Shown: positions 54,293 to 63,576 of the stretch, piece after piece | Numbering within the stretch: position 1 is the stretch's first letter | Layout: every line of letters starts with the position of its first letter | The notes under the pieces: model-generated | What the model was told of the DNA's origin: nothing | Seen by the model: only the letters and a program-made list of their open reading frames with translations | Database searches by the model: none | Program-made: the position numbers and the translations under genes | Source of the DNA: Thermophilibacter provencensis | Lineage (GTDB): Bacteria; Actinomycetota; Coriobacteriia; Coriobacteriales; Atopobiaceae | NCBI RefSeq assembly: GCF_030372065.1 | Contig: NZ_JAUDEA010000006.1 | Span: forward strand, 1-64,000 | Direction: 5' to 3' | Length of the DNA stretch: 64,000 nucleotides

Positions 54293-54444
54293 TAACTATT
54301 AACGGCACAATCAGATAGTTGTCAGCGGTAACTATTCGTCGGTTAACGGTAGCAACTATTTCGCTGAAACAACTATTATCCGAGGGCACGGAATATCGAA
54401 ACCGCAGGTCACGAGCCTGAACAGCGCAACTCGGCCAATAGTTG
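54293..54444. promoter_or_regulatory. cluster of six YAACTATY operator-like boxes upstream of the mannose PTS operon
   Basis: The octamer CAACTATT or a one-base variant occurs at 54293-54300, 54329-54336, 54353-54360 and 54370-54377, and in reverse at 54314-54321 (GATAGTTG) and 54437-54444 (AATAGTTG). The stretch is much more AT-rich than its surroundings. Repeated boxes ahead of the first PTS gene look like binding sites for a sugar-responsive regulator, whose gene is not in the window. Confidence 0.6.
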
Positions 54445-54509
54445 CGCTCAAAGTGCCCGTGATATTCCTACTACAAATTGGGCATGGTGAACGGCACCAC
54501 CCAGTGGCA

Positions 54510-54700
54510 GTCCAGAAAATCGAGGCTGCGGCACGCCCCTCTTGTCGCGCGTCCTGAAAAATGGACCCATGGCATGGAGCGGCCCTCAAAAGTCCTGAAA
54601 AATGAGGTCGTGGCAAAGATGGGGGGCCTCTGCGTGCCACAGGTTCGATTTTCAGGACTTTAGGAGGGGGTCGCGTGCCGCAGCCTCGTTTTTAAGGACA
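54510..54700. repeat. repeat family D: five about 27-bp units in mirror arrangement
   Basis: Three direct units (from about 54510, 54553, 54593) begin GTCCTGAAAAAT or a close variant and end GGCA or GGCACGC; two inverse units (about 54635-54660 and 54672-54700) end in TTTTCAGGAC or TTTTTAAGGAC. The design mirrors repeat family B with different sequence. With the operator cluster it fills the 492-base gap 54229-54720, which holds no gene. Confidence 0.75.
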
Positions 54701-54720
54701 GGCGAGAAGAACGTGCGCCC

Positions 54721-55746
54721 CTACGTCCAGCGGCACACGAAGCCGAGGACGGCGTCCCAGTAGCGCTCCGGGTCGGCAAAGACCGCGCAGCAGTGCCCGG
54801 CGCCCGGAAAGGCCACGAGCTCATGGCCCGTGCCCGTACCAGCGAGCTCGTGGGCCATCTCAACCGGCACCACGCGATCACCCTCGCCGTGAAGCAGCAG
54901 CACCGGCACCCGCGTGCGCGCGAGCGCCTCAACGGGACGGGCGGCCCGCAAGTCGTAGCCGCCGGGCGCACGCATCAGGCGCCGCCGCGCCACGTCGAGC
55001 AGCGGGTGCGCCGCAACGGGCGGCGTTCCGAGCGAGCCCGTGGACACCACGTTTTCCGCCGTGCGCCAGAAGTCGGAGTAGCCCGAGTCCGCCACGCAGG
55101 CGCGGACCTGCGAGGGGAGGTCCTGCTCGCCCGAGGCCATGAGGCACGACGCCGCGCCCATCGAGATGCCCATCAGCGCAATGCGCGCGCCCTCCCCTGC
55201 CCTGCCAAGCACCCAGTGGCTCCATGCCACGAGGTCACGCCGGTCGAGCCAGCCGCAGCCGACCCAGTCGCCGCCGCTCGCCCCATGCGCGCGAAGGTCA
55301 CAGAAGAGCAGGTTGTACCCGGCCTCGGCGAAGCGCCGCGCGTAGGTGAGGCCGGCGCGCCAGTTGTCGTGATAGCCGTGGGCAAAGACGAGCCAGCGCG
55401 GGGAGCCCGGACAGCACGCGAGCACGTGGCCGGCGAGGCGCGTGCCATCGTCGGAGGTCGCAAAGACGTCCTCGATGGCGACCGACTGCCCGTGGAGCCA
55501 GCGCCAGGTGCGGTCCGCCTCCTCGGCGCGGTCCCACTCGAGGACCCCGCCCTCGTGCTCAGTCAGCCCCGGCGACATCTCGCGCACGCGCACGTCACCG
55601 CCCCCGCCCAGATACGGCCCGAGCTCCTCGGAGCCCAAGTCTCTCTGCGGACCGAGCACCGCCGGCATCAGCCTGCCCACGAGCGCGGTGGCACCCAGGC
55701 CCGCGCAAGCGCGGGCCAGCGCCCGAAGACCGTTCTTCTCGCCCAT
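54721..55746 (-). CDS. alpha/beta hydrolase
   Basis: The 341-residue protein starts at ATG 55746 (AAAGGAG upstream). A hydrophobic N-terminal stretch may anchor it. The hydrolase fold shows WLVFAHGYHDNW (oxyanion region), CDLRAHGASGGD, the nucleophile elbow LMGISMGAASCLMA, VPVLLLHGEGDRVVP with the acid, and FPGAGHCCAVF with the catalytic His. Substrate is unknown; the BEM46/PHB-depolymerase-like lipase group is nearest. Confidence 0.85.
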   Translation of the reverse strand: MGEKNGLRALARACAGLGATALVGRLMPAVLGPQRDLGSEELGPYLGGGGDVRVREMSPGLTEHEGGVLEWDRAEEADRTWRWLHGQSVAIEDVFATSDDGTRLAGHVLACCPGSPRWLVFAHGYHDNWRAGLTYARRFAEAGYNLLFCDLRAHGASGGDWVGCGWLDRRDLVAWSHWVLGRAGEGARIALMGISMGAASCLMASGEQDLPSQVRACVADSGYSDFWRTAENVVSTGSLGTPPVAAHPLLDVARRRLMRAPGGYDLRAARPVEALARTRVPVLLLHGEGDRVVPVEMAHELAGTGTGHELVAFPGAGHCCAVFADPERYWDAVLGFVCRWT

Positions 55747-55771
55747 GTGCGCTCCTTTCCAGCGGCCGCGC

Positions 55772-56218
55772 CTACAGCGCGGCGAGCAGCGCCTCGCAGC
55801 CGGCGAGCACGTCTTGGTACGTGGCGTCAAAGTCACCGGTGTACCAGGGGTCCGCCACGTCGCGCCCGCGGCCCGTCCAGTCAAGAAGGCGGCTCACCTT
55901 GCCGTCCGGGTCCGCACCGAGGATGCGCGAGAGGCCCCAGGCGTTCTCCGCGTCCATGTAGACGATGTGGTCCCAGCTTTTGTACTCGTCGTGTCGCACG
56001 CGCCGGGCACGGTGACGCCCCACGGGGACGCCCTCGGCACGCAGCTTTGCCACGGTACCGTGGTGCGGCGGGTTGCCAAGCTCCTCGGAGCTCGTCGCCG
56101 CCGAGTCAATCACAAACTCGCCCTCGCGCCCCGCGCGTCGCACGAGGTCCTCCATCACAAACTGGGCCATCGTCGAGCGGCAGATGTTGCCGTGGCAGAC
56201 AAAGAGTATGCGCGTCAT
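55772..56218 (-). CDS. low-molecular-weight protein tyrosine phosphatase
   Basis: The 148-residue protein has the P-loop FVCHGNICRST (Cys8, Arg14), SSEELGNPPHHGT and the general-acid loop DPWYTGDF (Asp123). It removes phosphate from tyrosine or, in some bacteria, arginine residues. ATG 56218 follows GGAGG. About 25 bases separate it from the hydrolase gene, so the two may be co-transcribed. Confidence 0.93.
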   Translation of the reverse strand: MTRILFVCHGNICRSTMAQFVMEDLVRRAGREGEFVIDSAATSSEELGNPPHHGTVAKLRAEGVPVGRHRARRVRHDEYKSWDHIVYMDAENAWGLSRILGADPDGKVSRLLDWTGRGRDVADPWYTGDFDATYQDVLAGCEALLAAL

Positions 56219-56306
56219 CACCGGTCCTCCGTACGTTCTCTGGTCAGGCAAGCATTGAACCACAATGTTCGCTACACTGTGGCGGCCAAAACCCAAGGAG
56301 AAGAGC

Positions 56307-57467
56307 ATGTCACAGTCCGTCACCGCCATCGTGCCCCGCGCGCGGCAGATCGTCCGTCGCGACCCCGTCCTCGCCATCGCCGCCGTTCTTGCCGTCGCAT
56401 CGTGCGCGCTCGTCCCACCGGACGCCGGCTATGCGGGCTACGTTGACTTTCGCACCCTCGGCCTGCTCTTCAGCCTCATGACCGTGATGGCGGGCCTCAC
56501 CCGCGCGGGCGTCTTCACCGCCGCCGGCCGGGCGCTGCTCGCGCGGACCCACTCCGGCACGGGGGCCATCATGGCGCTCGTGCTTCTTCCCTTCGTGGCG
56601 AGCATGCTCGTCACCAACGACGTCTCGCTCATCGCCTTCGTGCCGTTTGCCCTGCTCGTCCTGCGCATGCTGGGTCTCGGGGGCACCTCGGTCTTCACCG
56701 TGGTCATGATGACCATCGCCGCCAACCTCGGCAGCATGCTCACGCCCATTGGCAACCCGCAGAACCTCTATCTCTTCTCCGCCTCGGGCATGGGCGTGGG
56801 CGAGTTCCTGCTCCTCATGCTGCCCTATGCCGCGGTCTCGGGCGGCCTGCTCGTGGCGAGCGTGCTCCTCTACGGGGCGCGCCACCGCGGCCTTCCCCTC
56901 TCGGACGCGGCCGGCGAGAAGGACCTCGCGCCCCAGGAGGCGCGCATTCGCCGCCGCGCGCTCGCCCCGTGGGCGGCGCTCTTTGCGCTCAGCCTGCTCG
57001 CCGTGGTCCGCGTGGTTCCCGTGGCTCTGCTCGTGCCCGTCGTTGCGATCGCGGCGCTAATCATTGACCGGGGGGCGCTTGCCGAGGTGGACTTTGGCCT
57101 GCTCCTCACCTTTGTGGTCTTCTTCGTCTTTGTGGGCAACGTCGGGCGCATGGGCGCGGTGAACGACCTGCTCGCCTCGCTCGTGGGCGGCAACGAGCTC
57201 GCCGTCTCCGTCGCGGCGAGCCAGGTGGTCTCCAACGTTCCCGCGGCGCTGCTGCTCTCCGGCTTTACCTCGGCATGGCCGGCGCTCATCGTGGGCACCA
57301 ACCTCGGCGGTCTGGGCACCCTCATCGCCTCGATGGCGAGCCTCATCTCCTACAAGCAGGTCGTCGAGTCCGAGCCCGACGCCGCAGGGCGCTACCTGGT
57401 CCGATTCACCATCGCGAACGTGGCGTTTCTCGCCGCGCTGGCGCTTCTCGCGCTGCTGCTCTTCTAG
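56307..57467 (+). CDS. ArsB/NhaD/CitT-type ion transporter permease
   Basis: The 386-residue protein has about ten to eleven helices and the characteristic repeated hairpin motifs MLVTNDVSLIAFVPFALL and GSMLTPIGNPQNLYLF, with the second half SNVPAALLLSGF and VGTNLGGLGTLIASMASLIS. These belong to the ion-transporter superfamily of arsenite, citrate, Na+/H+ and sulfate permeases. Substrate is not deducible. ATG 56307 with AAGGAG is preferred over an upstream ATG at 56265. Confidence 0.82.
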   Translation: MSQSVTAIVPRARQIVRRDPVLAIAAVLAVASCALVPPDAGYAGYVDFRTLGLLFSLMTVMAGLTRAGVFTAAGRALLARTHSGTGAIMALVLLPFVASMLVTNDVSLIAFVPFALLVLRMLGLGGTSVFTVVMMTIAANLGSMLTPIGNPQNLYLFSASGMGVGEFLLLMLPYAAVSGGLLVASVLLYGARHRGLPLSDAAGEKDLAPQEARIRRRALAPWAALFALSLLAVVRVVPVALLVPVVAIAALIIDRGALAEVDFGLLLTFVVFFVFVGNVGRMGAVNDLLASLVGGNELAVSVAASQVVSNVPAALLLSGFTSAWPALIVGTNLGGLGTLIASMASLISYKQVVESEPDAAGRYLVRFTIANVAFLAALALLALLLF

Positions 57468-57539
57468 GCGGTCGCGCCCGAACCCGCATGGCCGCCCCGC
57501 CCAAACCCGCATGGCAGTCCCACCCGGGACAGTTCGGCC

Positions 57540-57694
57540 GGTTTTGGGCAACAACTTTTATGTTGGTGCCCCGGCGCACGCCAACTTTTCTCTCGGCGAG
57601 AAGAACGACCTGCGCAAACGTGGTCGAGGTTCTTCTCGGCGCGCCCTACAAGGGCGGCAGGGGTGCCGCAACATCAAAGATGTTGCCCAAAACC
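57540..57694. repeat. intergenic repeat family A, copy 3
   Basis: Left unit GGTTTTGGGCAACAACTTTT (57540 on) is mirrored by a right unit ending AAAGATGTTGCCCAAAACC (to 57694). The loop holds a GGCGAGAAG nonamer. Confidence 0.7.
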
Positions 57695-57786
57695 AGCCAA
57701 AAGGTCCCGGAAGAGCACCCCGCGGCAGCGCAGGAGGACTCGTTCACGCAAAACTTCCTGAAGTGAAGCATAATAATTGAATCAAT

Positions 57787-57925
57787 CGGTGGCCGGTGGC
57801 CGGTGGACGGCAGCCATCCGGTAGCCGGCAGCCAATCGGTGCCCGGCAACCAACCGGCAGCTGGAAGTCAACCGATGGCCAGCCGCCAACTGGCGTCGGC
57901 AACCAGCCAGCGGCCACCCAACGAC
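57787..57925. repeat. degenerate GCCGGCAACCAA-type short repeat tract
   Basis: About ten imperfect copies of a motif close to CCGGCAACCAACCGG (variants CGGTGGCCGGTGG, AGCCGGCAGCCAATCGG, GCCCGGCAACCAACCGG) follow one another without exact periodicity. With repeat A copy 3 it fills the 479-base gap 57468-57946; no gene is seen. Confidence 0.6.
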
Positions 57926-57946
57926 CAGCGCGCGGGCAAGAAGGGC

Positions 57947-59311
57947 CTACAACCTGAGGTGCCTTGACCCCACGGCGCGGCTACGCTTGCGGCGGCGAGA
58001 AGCCCAGCTGCCGATAAGCCCCACAACTAGGCAGAGGCCCACAAAGGATCCCACGACGATGCCGGCATGAACTGGGTCGGAGAGCCACCACATCACGTAC
58101 GCGGGGATTGAGAGCTCCAGGGAGCGCGCGGCCACCACGGGAAGAGTGCCGAACGACTCCTCCCCCAGCGAGACGTCAACCGTGCCGAGCGCCTGACCCT
58201 CCTCAATCGGCGCCTGGAACGCCCCGGTCTCGGGGTCCGTCCCCTCCCATGCAGGGGTGAGCGTGAGGTCCTCGAACGTCATCTCGCGCGGCACCGTGCC
58301 CGAGGCCCCGCCCGCGGCCAGCGCCTGGACGGTGTCGCCCTCGTCGGAGAGCGTGACGTCAGCGGTCCCCAGGGCGTCCCCCGGGCTCACGATCGCGCCG
58401 GTCCGCCAGGCGCTGAGCCCCCACTCAACCAGGTTCCTCATGTCATAGAAGTTCTGGCCCACGCCCTCCTCGTCAACGTCCTCGAACGGCACGCCGAGCA
58501 CCACGCCGATCACGTTGATGTCCTCGCCCGAGGCGGCAACCACCAGGCAGCGTCCGGCGTCCCCGGTGGTCCCGGTCTTGCCGGCCGCCACCGCGCCGTC
58601 CATGTAGAGCGAGCTCATGGGGTTGATGAGAAGGTTGGAGTTGGTGAGGGTTCGCGCGGGGTTGCCCGAGGTGGCGGGAAGGTCCCACGTTGCAGCCCCG
58701 GCAACCTCAACAAACTCCGGGTACGCCATCGCGGCGGAGAAGATCGTGGCGAGGTCGCGCGCCGTGGTGTAGTGAGCGTCGTCATGCAGGCCGCAGGGGT
58801 TGGCAAAGTGCGTGCCCGTGCAGCCCAGCTCCGCGGCCCTCTCGTTCATCATGTCCACGAACGTCCGCCAGTCGCCGGCCACGGCTCGGGCCAGCACGTA
58901 GGAGGCGTCGTTTCCGGAGGGCAGCATCAGGCAGGCGAGAAGGTCGCGCACGGTGAGGGTCTCCCCCGCCACAAGGCCCGCCACCGAGCTGTCCTCGGTG
59001 ACCTCGTCAAAGTCCGCCTCCTCAACGCTCACCTGCGCGTCGAGGTCGAGGTTCTCGATCGTGAGCAGCGCGGTCATGACCTTTGTGGTGGACGCGGGCT
59101 CGCGGCGGGCGTCCGCCTCCTTGTCAAGAAGGACCGTGCCCGTTGACGACTCAACGAGAAACGCCGAGGGGGCCACGAGCTCGGGCTGGTCTGCGGCCAG
59201 CCACGTGGAGGCAACGCCCTCCTCGGCGGCGCGCGCCACCGTTGGCAGCGCCAGGCCACATCCCGCAAGCAGGGCGCAGGCGAGCGCCAGCCCCAGAAGT
59301 CCCCTTCTCAT
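57947..59311 (-). CDS. D-alanyl-D-alanine carboxypeptidase (DacF/PBP5-like)
   Basis: The 454-residue protein has a signal sequence, then PASTTKVMTALL (Ser74, Lys77), LPSGNDASYVLA (Ser131) and GKTGTTGDAG, the three penicillin-binding motifs. A C-terminal beta domain and a membrane anchor (HAGIVVGSFVGLCLVVGLIG) follow. It trims the terminal D-Ala from peptidoglycan stem peptides. ATG 59311 has GGGAG upstream. It lies 12 bases after uppP in the same direction, joining two cell-wall steps. Confidence 0.92.
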   Translation of the reverse strand: MRRGLLGLALACALLAGCGLALPTVARAAEEGVASTWLAADQPELVAPSAFLVESSTGTVLLDKEADARREPASTTKVMTALLTIENLDLDAQVSVEEADFDEVTEDSSVAGLVAGETLTVRDLLACLMLPSGNDASYVLARAVAGDWRTFVDMMNERAAELGCTGTHFANPCGLHDDAHYTTARDLATIFSAAMAYPEFVEVAGAATWDLPATSGNPARTLTNSNLLINPMSSLYMDGAVAAGKTGTTGDAGRCLVVAASGEDINVIGVVLGVPFEDVDEEGVGQNFYDMRNLVEWGLSAWRTGAIVSPGDALGTADVTLSDEGDTVQALAAGGASGTVPREMTFEDLTLTPAWEGTDPETGAFQAPIEEGQALGTVDVSLGEESFGTLPVVAARSLELSIPAYVMWWLSDPVHAGIVVGSFVGLCLVVGLIGSWASRRRKRSRAVGSRHLRL

Positions 59312-59323
59312 GCCAACCACTCC

Positions 59324-60244
59324 CTAGTGAAGGGCAAACCAGGCGATCACGGCGACGCCCAGCACGATGCGGTACCAGCCGAACGGCTTGAAGTCGTGAC
59401 GGCGTACGAACTCCATGAGGAACTTGATCACAACGAGCGAGACGACAAACGCCACGAGGCATCCCACGCCGAGGATGGCCGCCTCGGTGCCGGCGAGCGC
59501 GTTGCCCGCAAGAAAGAACTTCACCAAACGCAGGCCGCTCGCGCCAACCATGACGGGGATGGCGAGGAAGAACGTGAACTCGGCCACCACGGTGCGCTTG
59601 CAGCCGAGGATGAGGCCGCCGATGATCGTGGAGCCGGAGCGCGAGGTGCCCGGGACGATGGAGAGCACCTGGAAGAGGCCGATGCCGATGGCGGTCTTCC
59701 AGTCGAGCTCCTCCAGGGTCTGCACGCGGGCGTCGGCGTCGGCAAGCTCGGAGCGCGTGAGCTGCCCGGACGGCGCGGCGGAGAAGTGCCTGCCGCCCCG
59801 CGTCTCCTCGAGCGCACGGTCGGCGCGGCGCTCGCGCACGGTCTCGATCACGATGAAGGCGATGCCGTAGACGATGAGCGCGGCAGCGATGACGAAGGGG
59901 CTCCCAAGGTTGGCCTCCATCCAGTCGTCGATGGGGATGCCGATGACGGCCGCGGGAATGCAGGCCACGATGGTCTTGGCCCACAGCAGCCACGTGTCGC
60001 GCTTCTCGCCGCGGCTCTTGCTCGGGGAGAACGGGTTCAGACGGTGGAAGAACATCACGCACACGGCGAGAATGGCGCCGAGCTGAATCACCACGAGGAA
60101 CATGTTCCAGAAGTCCTTGGAGACGTTCATGGTGAGAAACTGATTCAGGAGCAGCATGTGCCCGGTAGACGAGATGGGCAGCCACTCGGTGATGCCCTCG
60201 ACGATGCCAAAGACGGCCGCCTTGACGAGTTCGATGAAGTCCAT
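59324..60244 (-). CDS. uppP: undecaprenyl-diphosphatase UppP
   Basis: Recycles the lipid carrier for peptidoglycan by dephosphorylating undecaprenyl diphosphate; confers bacitracin tolerance. The 306-residue membrane protein has [17 protein letters not shown] and [17 protein letters not shown], the two catalytic segments. A hydrophilic loop at about residues 140-175 is longer than usual. ATG 60244 follows GGAGGAAAC. Confidence 0.95.
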   Translation of the reverse strand: MDFIELVKAAVFGIVEGITEWLPISSTGHMLLLNQFLTMNVSKDFWNMFLVVIQLGAILAVCVMFFHRLNPFSPSKSRGEKRDTWLLWAKTIVACIPAAVIGIPIDDWMEANLGSPFVIAAALIVYGIAFIVIETVRERRADRALEETRGGRHFSAAPSGQLTRSELADADARVQTLEELDWKTAIGIGLFQVLSIVPGTSRSGSTIIGGLILGCKRTVVAEFTFFLAIPVMVGASGLRLVKFFLAGNALAGTEAAILGVGCLVAFVVSLVVIKFLMEFVRRHDFKPFGWYRIVLGVAVIAWFALH

Positions 60245-60427
60245 GTTTCCTCCTCGGGTGCGCAAACCGTCTTATCATCGCCCCGTGGGCGTGCGGGCAG
60301 GGCCCAAAGCGCGGGCCCCCACCGAAAAACTATGCCGTTTGGCGAGAAAAACCGCAACTTCGCGGCTCGTGGGGCATAAGAGACACAGCCCGCGAAAATC
60401 GTCTGCGGAACGTGAAGGGAGCCCACC

Positions 60428-60889
60428 ATGGCCGAAACCACAACCTCCTACCAAGACCTCGGCTACGACAAGATCTTCGTCTCCCTGGACGGGTCCGACC
60501 AGCAGGACAAGGTTCTCGACCGCGCCATCGTGATGGCCGCCAATGACAACGCCGAGCTCTACATCGGCCACGTCATCGACTCGACGGCCCTGGAGGCGGC
60601 GGGCACCTTCCCGGTTGACATAGTCCCCTCCCTCGAGAAGGCCTTCCGCGAGTCCGTCGAGGGGAAGGTGCGCGCCGCCGAGGCAAACCCCAACATCAAG
60701 AAGGTCGAGGTCATCGTGAGGGCCGGACGCATCCGCGAGACCATAAAGGACGAGATGCTCGACGTCATCGAGCCGGACCTCGTAATCTGCGGGGCGCGAG
60801 GCCTCTCCTCCATCAAGTACGCCATCCTGGGGTCCATCTCGACGTTCCTCACGCGCAACACGGAGTGTGACACCCTCATCATCAAGTAG
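60428..60889 (+). CDS. universal stress protein (UspA family)
   Basis: The 153-residue protein has the Usp fold: KIFVSLDGSDQQDKVLDRA, GHVIDSTALEAAG, and the nucleotide-binding GARGLSSIKYAILGSISTFL near the C-terminus (G-x2-G-x9-G-S form). ATG 60428 follows GAAGGGAG. Monocistronic; a GC-rich hairpin (CTCGCCCCGC/GCGGGGCGAG, about 60928-60965) follows. Confidence 0.9.
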   Translation: MAETTTSYQDLGYDKIFVSLDGSDQQDKVLDRAIVMAANDNAELYIGHVIDSTALEAAGTFPVDIVPSLEKAFRESVEGKVRAAEANPNIKKVEVIVRAGRIRETIKDEMLDVIEPDLVICGARGLSSIKYAILGSISTFLTRNTECDTLIIK

Positions 60890-61017
60890 CGCCACGGCCG
60901 CAGCCCGCGCCAACGGCATCTGAGCTCAGCTCGCCCCGCCCCGCCCCCGACGGAAGCGGGGCGAGTCATGTAGGAACCGTGGGGATGGGAGCCCCGTCGT
61001 ATTATTAAGGAGCTTGT

Positions 61018-62235
61018 GTGACGAAAGCCCGCTCGTGGTGCGGGACCACCCGGTCGCGGAGGTCAACGATCGATACGACAGCAACACACTCGCGCGCTCA
61101 CCGGCGCTGTGGCGTTCTTGCGGCCGCAGCCCTCGCCGCCGCACTTGGGCTTGCCGCCCTTCCCCAGGTGGCGCACGCCGCGCCCGCCGACGAGCTCAAG
61201 CAGCTCCAGGAAGAGATCAGCGAGAGCACCGTTACCTATGACGAGGCCGTTGCGCGCGTGGACGAGCTCCAGGGGCAGATTGACGAGAACGAGCAGCGCG
61301 TGGCCGAGATTGAGCAGCAGCTCCCCGGCGTTCGCGAGCAGGCGGCGGACTCGATGCGCCTGCTCTACAAGATGCAGCAGACCTCGGGCGGAATCGTCGA
61401 GCTGCTTCTCTCTGCCGACGACTTCTACGAGCTGCTCACCACGATTCAGTACCTCGACGTAATCCAGAGCCACAACAGCGAGGCCGTGAACGAGCTTGTC
61501 TCGCTCTCCACCGAGCTCGCGCAGACCCGCTCCACCCTCACGCTGCAGATGAAGCAGGCCGAGGAGGAGCGCGCCGGTGCGCAGACGGCGCTTGATGAGG
61601 CCATTGCCGCCCGCCAGAGACTCGAAGAGGAGATCGCCGCCCAGGCCGCCGCCGAGGAGGCCGCGCGCCGCGCCGCGATCGAGGCGGCCAAGGCGGCGCA
61701 GCAGGAGCAGGGTCGCGACAACCAGGATCAGGGTGTCAGCCAGGACCAGGACGCCGACCAGGACTCCAGCGAGGACCAGGCCGAGCCCCCCACCTTCACC
61801 ACCGAGTCAGGCGAGCAGGCCCCGATCGAGGTGCCTGAGACCACCGACCCCGGAACCGTCGACTGGAGCTCCGACAAGGAGTCCTTCGTCTCCAGCTGGG
61901 CCGCGCGCATCGACGCGTTTCTTGCCGGCACGCCGCTTGCCGGGCAGGGAACGACCTTTGCCTCCGCCGCCTGGGACTACGGCTGCGACCCGCGCTTCTC
62001 CCCCGCCATCTCCATGGTGGAGAGCGGCGGCGGCCGCGTCTGCTTTAGGCCCCACAACGCCTGGGGCTGGGGCAGCTCGAGCTGGGGCAGCTGGGAGGAG
62101 GCCATCTACGCCCACGTTGCCGGCCTGGCCTCGGGATACGGCGGGCACCTCACCTACGCCGGCGCCCAGATGTACTGCCCGCCCAACGCGGACGCCTGGT
62201 ACTCGAGCGTCCTCGCGTACATGGAGAGCATCTAG
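61018..62235 (+). CDS. secreted coiled-coil protein with C-terminal lysozyme-like (SLT/glucosaminidase-type) domain
   Basis: GTG 61018 follows AAGGAG. The 405-residue protein has a long basic N-terminus and signal ending AHAAPADE. A coiled coil follows (residues about 55-235, including ISESTVTYDEAVARVDELQG), then a Gln/Asp-rich linker. The last 100 residues read like a lysozyme-fold domain: AAWDYGCDPRFSPAISMVESGG (putative catalytic Glu), NAWGWGSSSWGSWEEAI and MYCPPNADAWYSSV. The architecture parallels the hydrolase at 2400-3674. A perfect terminator follows. Confidence 0.8.
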   Translation: MTKARSWCGTTRSRRSTIDTTATHSRAHRRCGVLAAAALAAALGLAALPQVAHAAPADELKQLQEEISESTVTYDEAVARVDELQGQIDENEQRVAEIEQQLPGVREQAADSMRLLYKMQQTSGGIVELLLSADDFYELLTTIQYLDVIQSHNSEAVNELVSLSTELAQTRSTLTLQMKQAEEERAGAQTALDEAIAARQRLEEEIAAQAAAEEAARRAAIEAAKAAQQEQGRDNQDQGVSQDQDADQDSSEDQAEPPTFTTESGEQAPIEVPETTDPGTVDWSSDKESFVSSWAARIDAFLAGTPLAGQGTTFASAAWDYGCDPRFSPAISMVESGGGRVCFRPHNAWGWGSSSWGSWEEAIYAHVAGLASGYGGHLTYAGAQMYCPPNADAWYSSVLAYMESI

Positions 62236-62240
62236 GCCTT

Positions 62241-62268
62241 GCCCCCACCGCCTGGTGGGGGCTTTTTT
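62241..62268 (+). terminator. intrinsic terminator
   Basis: GCCCCCACC, four-base loop, GGTGGGGGC, then TTTTTT; six bases after the stop codon. Confidence 0.97.
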
Positions 62269-62290
62269 GGCGCCCGCCTTGCGCCGAGCG

Positions 62291-63214
62291 CTACGCCGTG
62301 AGGTAGACCATTGCGATGATGAGGGCAAAGCCCACGATCTCAGCCATCGAGAAGGGCGTTGCCAGCCACACGACCGTGGCCACCGTGGCCGTCACCGGCT
62401 CGATGGTGCCGAGCAGGCTCGCGCGCATGGAGCCGGCGTCCTTCACGCCCTGCAGGTAGAGCGCATAGGCGCCAAAGGTTCCCACCACGACGCAGAGCGC
62501 GAGCACGCAGACGGCCACGCCGTCGAGCGCGGGCATGTGCTCCCACGGCCGGTAGACCACGGTGAGGATGAGGCCCGAGCAGAGAAACGCGAGGCCGTTC
62601 ACCGTGAAGTTGCCCCAGCGCGCCATGGGAGCAGCGGGCAGGATCGAGAGACAGGCGGCTGCCGCGGCGCATGCAAGCCCCCAGAAGAGGCCCTCGGGCG
62701 GGAGGCTCAGCTGCCCGGGGTTGCCTCCCGTTGCCACGAGATAGGTTCCCACGAGCGCCAGCGCCACGCCCAGCAGCTCGCGCCTGCGCGGGCGACGCGC
62801 CATCTTGACGCACACGTAGACGAGCACGAGCACCATGCCCAGGCTCTGCATGATCGTTGCCGTGGCAGAGTTGGTCCAGTCGATGGCCTCGAGGTAGGCA
62901 ACCTGGGAGAAGAGAATCGCGCCCAGGCTCACGCCCAGGATGGCGAGAAGGTCGCGCGGACTTCTCCACACGCCGGCGAGCTGCTCGCGCCCGCGCGCCG
63001 TCAGCGCCGCCGCGGCGAGGAAGAGCCAGCACGCGGAGAGCTCGCGCAGGCAGACGAGCCAGAGCGGGTCGATGGCATAGGCGTCCATGAGCCACTTTGA
63101 GACGGTGCCGTTGAGGCCCCAGAAGATGCCCCCGACGAGCGTGGCCACGATGCCGCGCCTCACGCGGCGCCGGCGCTCCAGGTCCTTCTCGGTAAGCTCG
63201 CTCTTCTTGGCCAC
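62291..63214 (-). CDS. EamA-family (DMT superfamily) permease
   Basis: The 307-residue protein has ten helices in two EamA repeats: IVATLVGGIFWGLNGTVSKWL opens the first, and GLFWGLACAAAAACLSILPA opens the second, with EPVTATVATVVWLATPFSM near the end. Members export or import metabolites such as amino acids; substrate unknown. Start GTG 63214 has GGGGGAGGGAAAG upstream; further frame lies in repeat B and is rejected. Confidence 0.88.
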   Translation of the reverse strand: MAKKSELTEKDLERRRRVRRGIVATLVGGIFWGLNGTVSKWLMDAYAIDPLWLVCLRELSACWLFLAAAALTARGREQLAGVWRSPRDLLAILGVSLGAILFSQVAYLEAIDWTNSATATIMQSLGMVLVLVYVCVKMARRPRRRELLGVALALVGTYLVATGGNPGQLSLPPEGLFWGLACAAAAACLSILPAAPMARWGNFTVNGLAFLCSGLILTVVYRPWEHMPALDGVAVCVLALCVVVGTFGAYALYLQGVKDAGSMRASLLGTIEPVTATVATVVWLATPFSMAEIVGFALIIAMVYLTA

Positions 63215-63280
63215 GCTTTCCCTCCCCCGTAGGATTTGCCCGCGATAGCCTACCACGCACCGCCCACGCGGGACACCAGA

Positions 63281-63509
63281 CGCCGAGAAAAGTCGTCCTC
63301 TGTACCATCCTCGCGAGGATGCACCGAGAAAAACCCGCCGCTGTACCAATGCCCGGAATCAGATGCCGAGAAATGCCGGCCTCTGTGACGCCGGCGACTC
63401 CACAGGAGGTACAGAGGGTCGGTTTTCTCGGCCCCACCTGGTACAGCAGCCGGGTTTTCTCGGCGCGCTTCCTCAAATCTGGTACAGCGGCCGGGTTTTC
63501 TCGGCATCG
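63281..63509. repeat. repeat family B, array 2: six units in mirror arrangement
   Basis: Three direct units (near 63281, 63318, 63364) with CCGAGAAAA and CTCTGTACCA-type ends face three inverse units (near 63408, 63438, 63479) with TGGTACAG and TTTTCTCGGC. It fills the 362-base gap 63215-63576; no gene is seen. Confidence 0.8.
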
Positions 63510-63576
63510 TAGGACGACGGGGCGCCCCGGCCAATGCGCTATCCTCTTCTCGTGAAACCGCGTCTCTGGAGGACCC

